Positions 14,163 through 26,338 of a DNA stretch of 64,000 bases are shown here, one piece after another; the stretch's first letter is position 1; every line of letters begins with the position of its first letter. Where the stretch lies: contig CM039184.1 in the NCBI GenBank assembly GCA_008360975.2, positions 45,207,797-45,271,796 of the forward strand, in the 5' to 3' direction. Source of the DNA: Lichenostomus cassidix (Eukaryota > Chordata > Aves > Passeriformes > Meliphagidae). The position numbers were made by a program, and so were the translations under genes. The notes beneath the pieces are model-generated. The model was not told where the DNA came from. It saw nothing but the letters and a program-made list of their open reading frames with translations, and did no database searches.

Positions 14163-17100
14163 AGTGCTGTGTGGACTGGCAGAAGGGCTGATCAAGCCCA
14201 GGACTGGGAAATCCCAAATTCCCAGTCTGGCAGTGATGCTAATCTCTTGGACACCTCAGAGGAGTTTGGGCCTCTTCACTTCTGGTGTAGAAATAACTTG
14301 TCCTTCGTGGAGTTGGAGTGGTTTTGCATCTGTATGGTCCAAGCTGAGTTCAGCTTCCCAAAGCCACTAAAGGCTGAGGCATGACTGGGGCAAGGAGCCA
14401 TCCCAGAAGGCAGAGGGATGAGGGAGGGTGAGAAAAGGGATTGAATTGAGATGATAGCTTAGAAATCTGCTATGGTTGCTGGTAGGAGATGGGAAAAGAG
14501 CATCACAAGGATGTTGATAGGGAAGGGATTGTTTGTGAACATCTGTGCCTGCCCTCCCTCAGCTGATGAGCTCCTTCCCCTCTCTGCCAGCAGCACCAAC
14601 ACACTGCTTTGCCAGGGCTTCAGCAAAATGGTCATGTTATTTTTTTAATAGTGTGAGCTGCCAGCAGCACAGACATAGCTGCCCATCCAGCACCACACAT
14701 GCTCTGGCTGGGGATGTGGATGACAGAGAGGGCACAGAGCAGGACCATCTCCAGCTCCAGGGCTGGATGTACTGCAGGGAAGCTGTCACAGGCACCACTG
14801 TGTCTGTCCCCTCTGGACATTCTCTTCCCAAGGGCTGTGGAACACAGCTTTCTTCTGAAATTTCCCAAACAAAAACGGAATCAGTTACGATTTTTCACCT
14901 TCTGCTGATGTAACTACAGGGAAATGGCAGATGTCTTGTTTTCTGGCCTGTTCTTCCTTGTCCCACAGTGTCACACTCACTTAGCAGCTTCCCTTTTTAG
15001 ATGCACCAGAGAGCATCAGACGATTCAGTACAAATCAGATTGAAGAATAAGATTCAAATATATGGCAGAATCCATGGGGAAGAAAAGTGACAGGAGAATC
15101 TTACAAATTACATCCTAGTTTTTGGTTTTACACTTTTTTTTTCCTCTGCAAAAACCAGCAATGATCTGTGTCACCATACACATTTGTACCTACTTCTTCA
15201 TAAAGATTCTTAATGCACAAATATGTCAAAACTATTCTAAAACATATGGCTTGGGGTATACATATGTATGTTCTTAGATTTATCTGCTAGAAAAAGAAGG
15301 GTTACATTGCTATGCTATCTGAAGTATAAAAATTGAAGATTTTCATTAGTTTAATATCATAGTGCTGTATTTTGAGTTCTGACCCTCAAGGAACCCTTTA
15401 TCTTTCTTGTTCTTCTGTCTTTTGCTGACAAGCATATTAACTCTGCATATCTAGAAAATAATGAAATCCTGCATAATGAAATCCTGATGCTGCATTTTCT
15501 CTTCCTCAAAGTGCAAGTTTTCTGATTTAGCCCATGATTCAATGCGTGCCTCTAAAGCAGCTTGGTTACTCTGCTGGCTCTCTTCCAGGGTTTGCAGGGT
15601 TTTCATTTGTTTACTTCTGTAAATGGGCTAGAGAGAGAGGGTAAGGTGGAGAGAGCTGAAGTTAATACCACTAAAACAGAGTGGAATGGTAAACTTTCAG
15701 CTTTCCTAAACTTTTAACTTCGTAAGAATCATAGGCCTAGTGATGTCTCAGAATTATCAAAGTGCTTCACAAAATGTTGATAATTATCATACTGCTTTAG
15801 AGAAGGAACATGTTTGTTTATAATGCCTTTATCAGGTACCAAAAGAGACTAAGCACAGTTAAAGTTGTTCTGAAACTCAGGTCTGAAATTGTCGTTTGTT
15901 ACATTTTTGGGGGTAGTGGGAGGATAATCAATCACATCCTGCTCTATAATTATAGATCTCAAGGGTTCACAATGCCCACGTCCTTTTCTTAAATCATTTT
16001 CCTTCTGGTTTCAGAAATCAGTAGGAAAACTGAGTGGGTCACTCAGTAATGTAGAGAAGAGCATCTCTGTTCATTCTCCCTTTTTCAAACTTCTTGTGAA
16101 AATGGATTCGTTGTGGTACTAATGGTTATGCAGATGTGTAGCTTGAGAGGAGATTTACTTTCTCTGATGAAAAAGTTCAAAAGTAGGTCAAAAATAAGGG
16201 TCAGTAATCTCATCCTGGTAGGCACTGAATGCAGCTCCAACAGTCTCATTTTCCTCAAATTCAGCACAAGTGGATAGAAGAAGAACAGAAGCAGTATCAG
16301 TGAGGCTGGGTACCACTTACTAGGACTAGGTTGTGTTCTTTAAAATCTTTAGTCCTCTGCAGGTTAGTGGTCATTTTCTTTTTAGCCACAACTGGGCTTC
16401 TTCAAGTCCGACCGGAAATCCCCAAATTTTGTTTAAATGCCTTTTCCCATTTATAATAGGGCTTGGGATTTAAAGGAATTCATGCAGCATGCTCTCCAAA
16501 TGGCATTTAACTTCCCAAGGAAAAACAGTAACAGGAAGTGTTTTAATTAGTGCATGAGCTGTGCAGCAGCTAATATATTCCACCTCTTCGCCGTTGTAAA
16601 AGGAGCAGATTTCTTGGTAGCATGAAGCAAGCAGAGAAGAGGGACTGTGTTCTGCTCTCCATATGCTGCAGAGCCCCATTCACAGGGAAGGTGTGAACGG
16701 GAGGTGATCTGTAGCTGCCTGCCACTTGAAAAGAACAAGCTTCTGCTGTTCTCCAGGCTGGAAAGAAACCTGGCTCCCCTCTATAACCCTACTACAGTGC
16801 AACAGGTAGACAGCACCCTTCAGAGATTTTAATTTCAACAATAAGGGATTGTAAAGAAAACTCATTTTTTCATTTACATTTCAAAAAAGAAGTACTGGGT
16901 GTCAGGCTGGAAACAGAGATCCCTGATTTCCTCAAATGTGGTATTTCGAGATACGCTCTGCTTTGCCAGAAGGCACAGTTGAACACAGCCCAGTGCAGCA
17001 AAGCTCCCACAGCTCTTGTGTTGGTTAATGAAACAATGTGGCCTGTGAAATAGATGGTGAGGGTGAGGGATTTCATGACCTCCTCCAGCCCATGAGTGTG

Positions 17101-19130
17101 TCAGCATAAGCTGTAAAGGAAAGCCCAAGCTCCAGACAGCATCTCTCTGGCAATGAGGTTCAAGTGATGAGTGATGTTACAGTGGTGTTGCTACGCTTCA
17201 CCAAGAAATTGCTCAAGAGAAGATTGACCCAGTAACAACAAGCTAAGTGAGATGTGCTGAGCCAGGCAAGATGAGGAGCATTTCAGGGGCTTCCAGCTAC
17301 AATGACAGACCATCTTTGATGGAACAGCCCTGCAATTCAGGAAATGAGAAGTAATAAACTGGTTTGAAATGAATTTTGGTCAATCAGAGTATCAGAGCAT
17401 GCAGCATTACAACAAAAATATATGTATAAATTGTTCTGCACTCATAAAAAAAAAATAGCAATTTCAAGAGCCTATCCAAAAATATATGAGTGTCTGCCTT
17501 AGAATTATAACTGTCACTGAGGTCCAGTTCATGCTCGCTTCATTGCTCTGTGGGGTATAAGGGCATAAATCCTCAGCAGCTCAGTTTGATGTAGCCCTGA
17601 AGCAGTCATTTTATCTGTTCTGCTACACCAGCTGGAGATCCAGTTTGGAGCCTCTCAACAAAAAATATTCAGACAGTTGAAAGCTCAGTGTCTAATCACC
17701 ATCTTGCAGGAAGAGTTTCAGAACTCTGTATGTGTGTATGCATTTATATTATATAAATTTTATAAATACACAATAACTGTAATAAATTATGTATATGTTT
17801 TATTGTGCAGAATGCAAAGGTGTGAAAGTAATCCAGATTAGTTGTCAAAAATTCCCTGTACATTTTGAAAATACCACCTTTTTAATTTTTTTTTTTTTTG
17901 TGCATAAGGATTCTGTCCTTTGTCAGTTGTAGAGGAAAGTTTGTTCAGGGCTCTCCTGCCCAAAAATCCAGATACCTTCTTGACAGTTTGGATGCCTGTT
18001 TCCAGGCTCCATGGGCACAGCAATCTGGACCTGCAGGGAGACCCTGTCCTCTCAGTGGGATTCTGCACATAGAGGTTTGCTGGTGCAGGATTGGTTGCAG
18101 AACTGGGGGATGGACACAGAAGCCACTACAGGAGCATCCCTGGAGAAGACAACAGCAATAAGCAGGAGTGAGTGTGTTGGTGTGAGCATGTGGCAGGAAG
18201 GGTTATTTTATGATGGATCTTCAGCCACGAGGATGAAGAGTCAAGCAAGAAGAGAGGTAGGCAGAGATGTCAAAAGAAGTAGAGGTGTCTTGACAAGGCA
18301 ATAAAAATATCAGGAGACCCACGTATCTCTCACTTGGCTGATTCTCATCAACAGCTGAGCTGAGAAGCATTTTTTTCAATGCTTCTGTGCAATATTGATC
18401 CTGTGGTGAGGGGGATGGAGCCAAGATTAAGAATTTCTCTTTTCCAAGGCACTGCCTGGCCACATGGAGGGATCTTTTACATGGTCCTGTAATTGGAGTT
18501 TGGCCTCAGTGGAAGATGAGCATTATACCTTAGCAGAAGTGCTTTGGAAAAATACATTGGAAGTAATAACTGTGCCAATTTGAGGGATAAGAACTTTTTT
18601 ATGATAATGCAGCTCTTTCCAGTGCGTGGCTGTCATTTCTACTGTATTTAGCTCAGACTCTTCCATATTTCTTGTTGCAAAGGTAGGGAATGTATTTGGA
18701 GTCAGCAGGCAGGCTGCCACCCAGGGAGGAGCAGTTCCCATCTTCATGGCTGAAGTAAGGAGGCTGGCAAACCAGCTGGCTCCTTTCCACGTAATGGGGG
18801 GCTCTTCTTTGGGGTCTGCTAGCACAGGACCTTCTGTTTGCTGTGGAGAGCAAAACATACTCTGTGCCAATGAAAATGCTGTGTAATTTAGGTTACAAAT
18901 AATAGAAAGATGCTCTTCACTTTGCCTGCTGTCCAGAATTTTTGCCTTCTTGCTTAGCTGCAGAGACTTGTGCCATGCTGAGGATATGCTAACAAGCCCC
19001 TAAGTTTCTAGAATATAACATGATGAAAATAATTTACAATTTCCTCCCAGTTATTCTTTTCCTACTGTTTATTATCAAAACACATGAAAATTTTTCATTC
19101 ACTCAGCTGCATGTTTCTTTATTTCTTTAG
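14163..19130 (+). other. SCFD2: SCFD2 intron, ends at acceptor 19130
   Basis: Intronic sequence after the CR1 copy. It ends in a good splice acceptor, with T-rich sequence followed by TTTCTTTAG at 19122-19130. Apart from the possible MIR-type relic near 15.76-15.9 kb and AT-rich stretches near 17.74-17.80 kb, I see nothing gene-like. Confidence 0.6.
15757..15895 (+). repeat. possible ancient MIR/L2-type relic
   Basis: Two short stretches in the right order resemble the conserved core and tail of amniote MIR-like repeats: CAAAGTGCTTCACAAA (from about 15760), and about 80 bases later a degraded GAGACTAAGCACAGTTAAAG (about 15846-15865). The latter resembles the familiar 'gaaactgaggcacagagaggttaag' core. 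The match is from memory and heavily diverged. It may be chance. Confidence 0.35.
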
Positions 19131-19276
19131 GCTGTGGCTCGTCACTGAACCTGTCATCTCAGAAGGCCACAGATGCAGTGGACGGTATCTTTCGGTCCCT
19201 CAGGGATATTGCCAGAGTCCGAATACACATGAAACAGTTTAATTCCATACATAATCCAGGCAGCAACACCCACCAG
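19131..19276 (+). CDS. SCFD2: SCFD2 internal coding exon (fourth from last)
   Basis: Sec1 family domain-containing protein 2, a member of the Sec1/Munc18 family whose members bind syntaxins and regulate SNARE-driven membrane fusion. The specific role of SCFD2 is poorly defined. The 146-nt exon starts after TTTCTTTAG and reads in the frame that begins with the last two bases of a split codon (CGSSLNLSSQKATDAV..., then FRSLRDIARVR, and ending SNTHQ). I recognise it because its end joins in phase to ASYKPLLKQVVEEI of the next exon, a strongly conserved SCFD2 stretch. The upstream half of this exon is less conserved. The 3' boundary is CACCAG|GCAAGT, which implies a GC rather than GT donor: using CAG as the last codon is the only choice that keeps the Q-A-S-Y-K junction in phase. 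The next GT (after GCAA) would shift the frame. The earlier exons of the gene are outside the window or unrecognised. Confidence 0.85.
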
Positions 19277-20825
19277 GCAAGTGTAGCTTTCTTTTCCCTG
19301 TGTTTGTTATTTCTCTGTCATGCTGTCAAAATTACAGCACTAATTTTGTTGATGTGCTAATCCTATACACATTCTGCCCATGTAGAAGATACTTAAGTAT
19401 AGATTTTATAATTGACCTAATCATCAAGAACTTCCTTCATCCAAACTCGGGCATTTGTATGTCAATGTCAGCCAAGAATTATCTGAGGAAGAAATTTGGG
19501 CTTTGCTCTGCAGCACTGTGGAATGACATAAATGCTTGTGAAAGGCAGGGCTAGGTCAAGATGGCTCTCAACTAAGACTGCTCAAGGCAGAGTGAAGCAG
19601 TATGTCTGCATCCATACAGCAGTTGTATTCTTCTTGTGTTTTATCTCCCATCCCTGTAAGTGTAAGACAAACATGTTTGTAAATAGGTGACATGCAGCTT
19701 CTGTTTCTAAAGTAGGAACACGTGATCTGTGATACTACTTCAGGTCATCATGACTAACAGACAGTGATTTTCTTTCTCTCTGTCTCCCCTGAAGGGTTTT
19801 ACCTTTTCCAGTTAAAAACAGCGTTTTAAAACAGAAAGCAGTGAATCAGAGAGAGATCTTAAAACTTGATTCTAGCCCTGAGCCAGAAAAAAATCCTTCC
19901 AAACTCCTAACCAGCAAAGGGATGTAGTTCAAATTAAGCATTGTTTTATAAGAATGTAAGTCATGAGAGTTGCAAAATGTCACTGGAGAGCTAAGGTGGA
20001 GAAAACCTGTTCCTGAAGTCTCCTAGCAGTTAGGACCAGTCTGGTGTCCGAAATGGGGAAAACTGTTAAACATTTAATACAGTTCAGTGCAGGGGCAGTG
20101 AGACAATAAGAAAAGTTTCCTGGAAGTATAATTAGCATCAGTATGTTGTTTGGGTGTAATCCAGGTTGCTTGCTTAGAGCTAAGTGCTGGAACACAGCGA
20201 GGGATATATTAACACCTTGCAGCCCCTTAATCCAGCCATGCAATGGATCTGGTTTCTTGAGTAGGACAAATCTTCTGCTGAGGGAAGTCCAGGAGAGTTA
20301 TAATAAAAGAAATAAGCAGGCTGTATATTATTGTCCATAATACTTACAGCTCTCTAGAACTTGCCCTCTCTTTTGACTGGCAGGTGTTGTGTGTGATCAG
20401 TTTAACTCTTCAGAAGTAGTAGTGCCTGTTCTGTGACCATACTCATCCCCAAACCTGCTTAGGGCTATGAGAATGGGTTCAGCCTGTACATACTTTTTCA
20501 CTTTATCTGTTAAAAGCTGGGAAGCCTCCACTTCTTCTTAAGACTCACAAAAAGGTTTCTATGGATAAGTAAGTGGGCATTGGATAGCCTCTTAGAAGGA
20601 CTTTTTATAGTGTTGTCGTTTGTACGTCTTACATAAAATGATAGATGTTTTCATCAGGTTTTCAAACCAGTTCATGTAGTGACCGTGCAAGAACAGAGTG
20701 TTTATTTTGCCTGTTGTTGAAACTACTTTCATCTTGATCTAAGTAGATTTCTCCCTTCCTTCTTCCCTTCCTCCATCCCTTTCTCCGTTCCTTCTTCCAT
20801 CCAGCCCTCACTCTCCTTTTCTCAT

Positions 20826-20892
<67 letters not shown>

Positions 20893-22841
20893 CCTCTTTA
20901 TTAGATTGTCTGTAGTGTGTTCCATTGCTATTGCGGTTTTTAACAGCTATTTTAAACACAATTTGTGCCTGCCAAAATTTAAAATTGATAAAAGTTTCAT
21001 TATATGAGATAGAAACCAACGCAGGTGTTAGGGGTTGTACAAAAAAATAAAAACTTCCTAAAAATTTAGTCGATTAATTTCAAGTCATAGAAGGTTTTAA
21101 AAAATATTTTAAACCATTATAGTTGAAAAAAAAGGTAAGAGATCATGCTATCTGTATTTTAGTATCTTCGTCATCTGACTGGATTGTTTTGAAGGGCACT
21201 GAGTTTTGGTGCTGAAAATTCAGACAAGCAAAATCATAGCATATTTTTAATGTCTTTTGAGTACATAGTTTTGTCTGAAGTCAGATGATACTTTTCCTTT
21301 AATTTCACGGAGTAAGCCTCTCTGTTAAACTGTGATTTGATCTCTGCTCCAAAAATATTTCATTCCTAATGTTTTTCTGTTCCTCATCTATGAAGATATT
21401 AAACAGATTTTTATAAATAGGACTTCATGCCTGCATGTGTATTTTCAAACAGTTGTTTATTGCGTGACTAGATTTGACAGAAATCTTGACATGTTCTAAA
21501 AGATCCTGCAGCTCATGTCTGCTGTAATTTGCTTTGTTGGCTCAACTAAAAATTATGCACATGTTGTGAGAAGAACTAGATGAGTTGTATAAATCTTTGT
21601 TGACAGGATTGTATTCAAAAACTGTAAGCTTTGTTTCTCACTCCAAAGTGTTGGATGAAAAACATTTCCTTAATGACTCCAGAAAATTTTACTTTCAAGC
21701 CAAGTGGCTTGTGTTTTATTTTCCAACCATTTTTACTATTATCTTGCAAGATGTCTCCTGTAGATATCATCTTTACAGAATTAATGACATCACAATTGAT
21801 TCTCCTAAGAAATCTAGGGGATGATATATACCTGGGTTAGTCCCAAAGGAAAACAAATGTGCTAATTTGAAAGCTGCTCATTTTCTAAAATGGTTGCACT
21901 TACTGAAATGATCACGGTTCCATTGCAGTTTGGGCAAAGTTAAAAGCAGTAACAAAAAGCTCCATCTGTAAACCAAGTAAGCCCGAATTTTCATTATAGA
22001 GCATCTTCCCGTAAGTCCCTAAAAGTTTTATCTTAAAAACTTTTTCAGGATGACAGAGTGGTTTAAACCTTGGTATGGGAATGTGGAAATTATTGGGCTA
22101 CTAATTCACATTCAGCCTGGGTTTGTGGACCCTGAAGAGGATACAAGGTTGATCCTTTGGGAGTAGACCTTCCAGCATGTTAACCATTTGTACCTTTACA
22201 TTTTCTGCTTTTTCTAGCCCCTGACTTCTCTGAAGCTCTGACATTCATGATAACAGTGGGGTTGTTTTGCCTGGTTTTTGAGTCTTCCACAGGTGGAAGT
22301 ATTATGTGGAGTGCCATGGCCATGGAAGCTAAAGGACTAACAGTGACTCCTTAGCTCTGCTCTCTCAACATAGGCAAGTTGGCCTCTTCCCTGTCCTGCT
22401 GGCATCCAGACTTCAGTGGGGACATGACACTTTGGAGAAGGCAGGAGTGTCAATTAAGGAAAAATCCCTGTGTAGGTGTTTGGAAAATCATTAAAAAGGG
22501 CATGAGATCTGGGTGCATAATGGGCAGCAGAGTCTCATCCCTATGATTATCCATTTCTATACTACCTCCAAAAAGATTCCAGAGAAAATAAAAGTCCCCA
22601 CTTTCTTCCTTGTCTCTATATAACACATATGGGGCAGCGTAAATGTGTGGCTCTCTTCCAGTCTTTTCAGTTTGATGTTGTGCTGATGCACACCTTCTGG
22701 AGTCAAGGTCACAAACTCTCTGAATGCTTTCATTTCTGGGATAATTATTTCTGTTACCTTTAATAGAAATAAAATATTTAGAATCATGGTTGCACTGAGT
22801 CTAAACAGGTTTGCTCACAACACATTGTTCTTTTTGTGCAG
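19277..22841 (+). other. SCFD2: SCFD2 intron with GC donor
   Basis: The intron runs from GCAAGT (19277-19282) to TTTTTGTGCAG (ending 22841). Apart from the donor dinucleotide it is a normal U2-type intron, with a pyrimidine tract before the acceptor. It contains a long polypyrimidine tract at about 20742-20898. No coding sequence is supported inside it. Confidence 0.75.
20742..20898 (+). repeat. polypyrimidine tract with mirror-symmetric (CT)n(CTTT)n(CT)n core
   Basis: About 157 bases are almost purely C and T on the + strand. The left half is irregular CCTTC-type sequence. The core from 20827 to 20886 is (CT)7, then five TTT runs separated by single C, then (CT)14, followed by more CTTT. 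Bases 20827-20871 form a perfect 45-base mirror repeat centred at 20849, a classic arrangement for intramolecular triplex DNA. It lies in an SCFD2 intron. The Arg/Glu-rich open frames on the opposite strand are translation artefacts of the repeat. Confidence 0.95.
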
Positions 22842-22976
22842 GCTTCCTACAAACCTCTGCTGAAACAGGTGGTGGAAGAGATCTGTAATCCTGATAGGCC
22901 CGATCCTGTTGATATTGAGCATATGTCATCAGGCCTCACTGATCTCCTTAAAACTGGATTCAGCATGTTCATGAAG
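22842..22976 (+). CDS. SCFD2: SCFD2 internal coding exon (third from last)
   Basis: An exon of 135 nt (45 codons, phase 0 at both ends), bounded by TTTTTGTGCAG and AAG|GTAATG. It encodes ASYKPLLKQVVEEICNPDRP followed by DPVDIEHMSSGLTDLLKTGF and SMFMK. This is the most recognisable SCFD2 segment, with the VDIEHMSSGLTDLLKTGFSMFMK stretch nearly invariant in vertebrates as I recall it. It lies in the C-terminal part of the Sec1-like fold. The frame has no interruptions and the splice sites are good, so the gene appears intact here. Confidence 0.95.
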
Positions 22977-23229
22977 GTAATGTGCCTTCCCAAGTTCATC
23001 AGTAAGATTTTCCTGAGGTCAGAGCATCATGCAGAACTAGCTGATTTTATATATTTGAATTTATACTGTTCAATAGAACTTAAGGGGAGGTTAGATCCTT
23101 GCAGGGGGACTGGGAATAGCTTGAGGCATCACATTGCAGGTACAGTGCAGACAGGTAGTACCTGCTGAAAAAAACAAGAGGAATGGAGCAGACTGAACAT
23201 CTAAATAAGGGTGATGATGGACACCAAAA

Positions 23230-23480
23230 TAAGGATGATATGTCTGGGAAGAGGCAATGTGTTTTGGTAAAGGATAGTCCTAACTCACATATAGTTTTTA
23301 AAGCTCTTCGGAGACACCCAACAAGCAAATTGATAAGCAAGTGCCCATTCATATTAGCTACTTGTATTTCCAAAAGGCATTCCACATAGCACCTCATCAA
23401 AGGACTTTAAGGACACCCAGCAGCCTTGAGATAGGAGAGAAGTAAGTATGAACAATCTGGTCTCACAGGGAATTGAAAGA
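23230..23480 (+). mobile_element. degraded LINE (CR1-like) reverse-transcriptase fragment
   Basis: The order of short phrases resembles the part of CR1-like ORF2 around the first catalytic region of the reverse transcriptase: a GKDSxxxSH-like start near 23270, and then a stretch reading approximately 'LVFPKGIPHSTSSK' near 23360-23400, where intact elements have a conserved FxKAFDxVPH-type motif. The frame is broken several times, so only phrase-level resemblance remains. It precedes the clearer CR1 3' end at 23.86-24.10 kb in the same orientation. Both may derive from one insertion with an internal loss. Confidence 0.45.
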
Positions 23481-23859
23481 CGAGCTCTGTATTCAATACC
23501 TTTTCTATAATTTGATATGGTTCCAGTTGTACTGGGGAGGAAGGAAGCTTATTAGGTAGAAATTACTTTGTGGATGCTCTTAGCATCTGAGACAGTCACT
23601 GTGCAAGAATTTTCTCTGCTTTACAAATTAGCCCATGCTAAATATTTACAGAGTTGAAGTGTGGAGTAGCCAGCATGTTGTACATTCAGCCTTGTTTTAC
23701 TGCATATTCTGATTTCTCCATTAAAAACAACCCCAAATTTACATCAAACCACATCAATACTATCATTATGAGTACAGTACATTTCAGTACTGTGTCTGGT
23801 GTTCTTCTTTCAGTTTTACCACCACCACCCCTCAGCATGGAAGAGACATCAGCAAACTG

Positions 23860-24096
23860 TGTGATGCAGTGGACACAAGTTGCAGGAAGGGAAATTCCAG
23901 TTGAATACAAGGAAAAAATACTAACTGTAAGAGTGGTTAAGTCCAGAGAATTCTCTGTCTCTGAGATATTCAAAGATTGGCCAAACAAAGCCCTGAGCAA
24001 CCTGATACAATTTTGAAGTTGGCCCTGCTTTGGGCAGGGGGTGAACTAGATGAGCTACAAAGATTCTTTCCAACTTGATTCTGTGTTTCTATTGTA
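23860..24096 (+). mobile_element. CR1 LINE 3' end
   Basis: Bases from about 23880 encode a worn CR1 ORF2 C-terminus in one open frame (GREIPVEYKEKILTVRV, then EIFKDWPNKALSNLIQF with a stop at 24014-24016). The CR1 3' UTR pattern follows at 24017-24096: GGGCAGGGGGTGAACTAGATGAGCTACA, then TTCCAACTTGATTCTGTG. Only one imperfect copy of the terminal ATTCTGTG repeat is present, so this is probably an older subfamily than the copy at 13.6 kb. Confidence 0.8.
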
Positions 24097-24761
24097 ACAG
24101 TAAAGAAAAAAGTGTTTTCTGTTCTGTGCAAATGCCTGCTAGACCTGCAGGTGACAAAAATAGTTTTGACTGTTGTGTTGGTCCTATTCTAGAAGCCACT
24201 GTCAGAATAACAGTTGTTTTTCTGTTATTTCAGATAAAGCTCATATTGAGCACAAAAGCAAATAAGCCTAAAATCCAGTGCTTGTTTTCAGGAATCTCTT
24301 TCCACTGTTGAAATGGATTTCCAAAATACATTCAGTTAGGTTCCTAAATTGAAATTATCAGCTCTTCACAGCTAATGATAAAGCCCCAAGACAACAGAGG
24401 ATAGCTATAGAAAAAGTGACCCAATATATATCCATTCTTGTGTTAGAACTGAAAAATTTATGCCAGTGTTCCAAAAATAGTAGAATTAAAAACACATTTC
24501 ACCATCAAACAAAGTAACTGAGCTGGTGCACCCAAGTAATTTCTTAAATTGTTGGTTTAATTTACCAGTAATTCTCACAATTGTATTGATTTCATTGTAT
24601 TTTGCTTATTGCAGATTTTTTAAGCAGGAATATAGCTTATCCTTAAAAAGAAGAAAAAAAAAAAGAAAAAACCCAAGAATATAAGGACTTCAGAAGGCCT
24701 AAATGGTTAGATGGAAACACCAACGCCTTTAACTAGTTTGAGGACTATTTTATCGTTATTA

Positions 24762-24765
<4 letters not shown>

Positions 24766-24815
<50 letters not shown>

Positions 24816-24834
24816 TGAGAGAGAGACACACACA
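24766..24834 (+). repeat. compound microsatellite (TG)20-(AG)n-(AC)4
   Basis: Twenty perfect TG units occupy 24766-24805. They are followed by an AG-rich run with one T interruption (24806-24826) and by ACACACACA (about 24826-24834). The terminal AC units are complementary to the TG tract, so a foldback is possible. It is likely to be length-polymorphic. Confidence 0.97.
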
Positions 24835-25202
24835 TAAGTATGTTATGGCAATATGTACCTGTAAGTGCACCTCTCCTGGTGAGACAAATATCTTTCTATA
24901 AGGAATATTTAAGAGATGAGCAAGTGAGCTTTGTGTAGGATGAATATTTCACAGGCATCGTCCCCTACCTCACAGATATGTGTCCATGCTTGTTTCTTTA
25001 GTTTGTAGCCTGGCTTGCTGGCATGTGCTCAGTTGCTGTGTGAATGAGTTTCTGACCAACCTGTATTTCTGACACAATCACACCATCAGCACAGTCATTA
25101 TTTTGTGAGCTTCCTTATTTTTGTTTCTTTCTTAATGCCTGAGTATGAATGCCAACTCACATAAAAATACTTTGGTGATTGCCTCAGGTGTGTTATATCA
25201 AC

Positions 25203-25239
25203 TTTTAAAGATATCTTTTAAAGAGTTTTAAAGATATCT
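25203..25239 (+). repeat. duplicated 14-mer, near-palindromic
   Basis: TTTTAAAGATATCT occurs at 25203-25216 and again at 25226-25239. With its immediate flanks, each copy is close to palindromic around GATATC. This is probably a small local duplication in the intron. Confidence 0.85.
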
Positions 25240-26318
25240 CTCATCCAGAAGTTGTTTGTCTGGCAGAAGTGTTTGTTTTGAAGTTAAAGGATGATGCTGA
25301 GAAAAGGCCTCCCTACCTCAAGAACTCCTGTTTTGACTGCTGCTCTAGATGACATGTGTTATTTGATGATCTGAGCTCGCTGTCATTGATACCAAGTGCC
25401 CTGCACAGCAGCCTAGTTTCTGGTGATTGGCCTGTTTTCCTTTTTCCTTATTTAGCTAAGTTAATTGGTTTCTGGTTGGTCACAAATACCAGAGTCATCA
25501 GTGCTGCTGTCCTTGTTGGGTGAGTTATCCCTCACAGAACAATGAATATTGTTTCTGCTGACTTTCCCCAGAGAAAAAAAGCTGTGTTTTGTGAGCTGCC
25601 CTGAGCCATGACAACAAACCTGTCATCCAAGGCCTTCCTGCTTCAGTTTTAGAGTTTTATTGAGCACTGCCACCCTGTTTTCCCACCTCTTCCTCTCTCT
25701 CTCTCCTCTGTGCAGACACATGCACCAGCAAAGAGCCCTCTGACCACCAGTGTCCTGAGCATACCCAGAATGGTGAGCTCAGAGCTGGAGAGAAGGCCCT
25801 GATGTCCTACTGGGACACTCTGCTGGCTTAGGGCACCATCCCCCCTTCCTTTGGGCTCCTTCACTTCACCATAATGGCACTGAGGGTTTTTTGGTTAATC
25901 TTTCTAATTGCCTGAGATAGCTCTCGGAACATTTTTTTTTATGTATGGCATTTTGTATGGCAAGTGAATTTCACTCTGGGATTTTTGCAAAATTCCAATT
26001 TCACAGTAAATTCAGAGGCCTTGGAAATGTCCCAAATCAACTGAACTGTAGAAGGATCCCAGAAGATCCATTACTTCTGTTGCAATGCATTTCAGTTCTT
26101 CTTCTGTATCACTGAAATGAGTTGTGTTTAGCTACATGCAGCCAGATCCTTCAAAAGGGAGAGTCTTGGGTGGTTGTATTATCAAACAAAAAAAAAAATT
26201 GGCAGAAACTTGCATTCTTAACTCAGCCAAATATTTTGTACCCAAAGTATTGTCCTCCTTCAAAATGCTTACACATAGCATAACAAAATTACAGATTCCA
26301 AGACCCTTTTCATTTCTG

Positions 26319-26338
26319 TTTTAATTTAATTTAATTTA
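26319..26338 (+). repeat. (TTTAA)4 short tandem repeat
   Basis: A run of four TTTAA-type units lies in the SCFD2 intron. It is a simple repeat with no other feature attached. Confidence 0.85.

Noticed and set aside
1..19130. Additional upstream SCFD2 exon
   Set aside because: At least one earlier exon must exist, but I found no in-phase segment with good splice sites and recognisable sequence in this interval. It is probably left of the window.
20662..21019. Arg/Glu/Lys-rich open frames on the - strand
   Set aside because: Direct translation of the CT/CTTT repeat. Not a protein.
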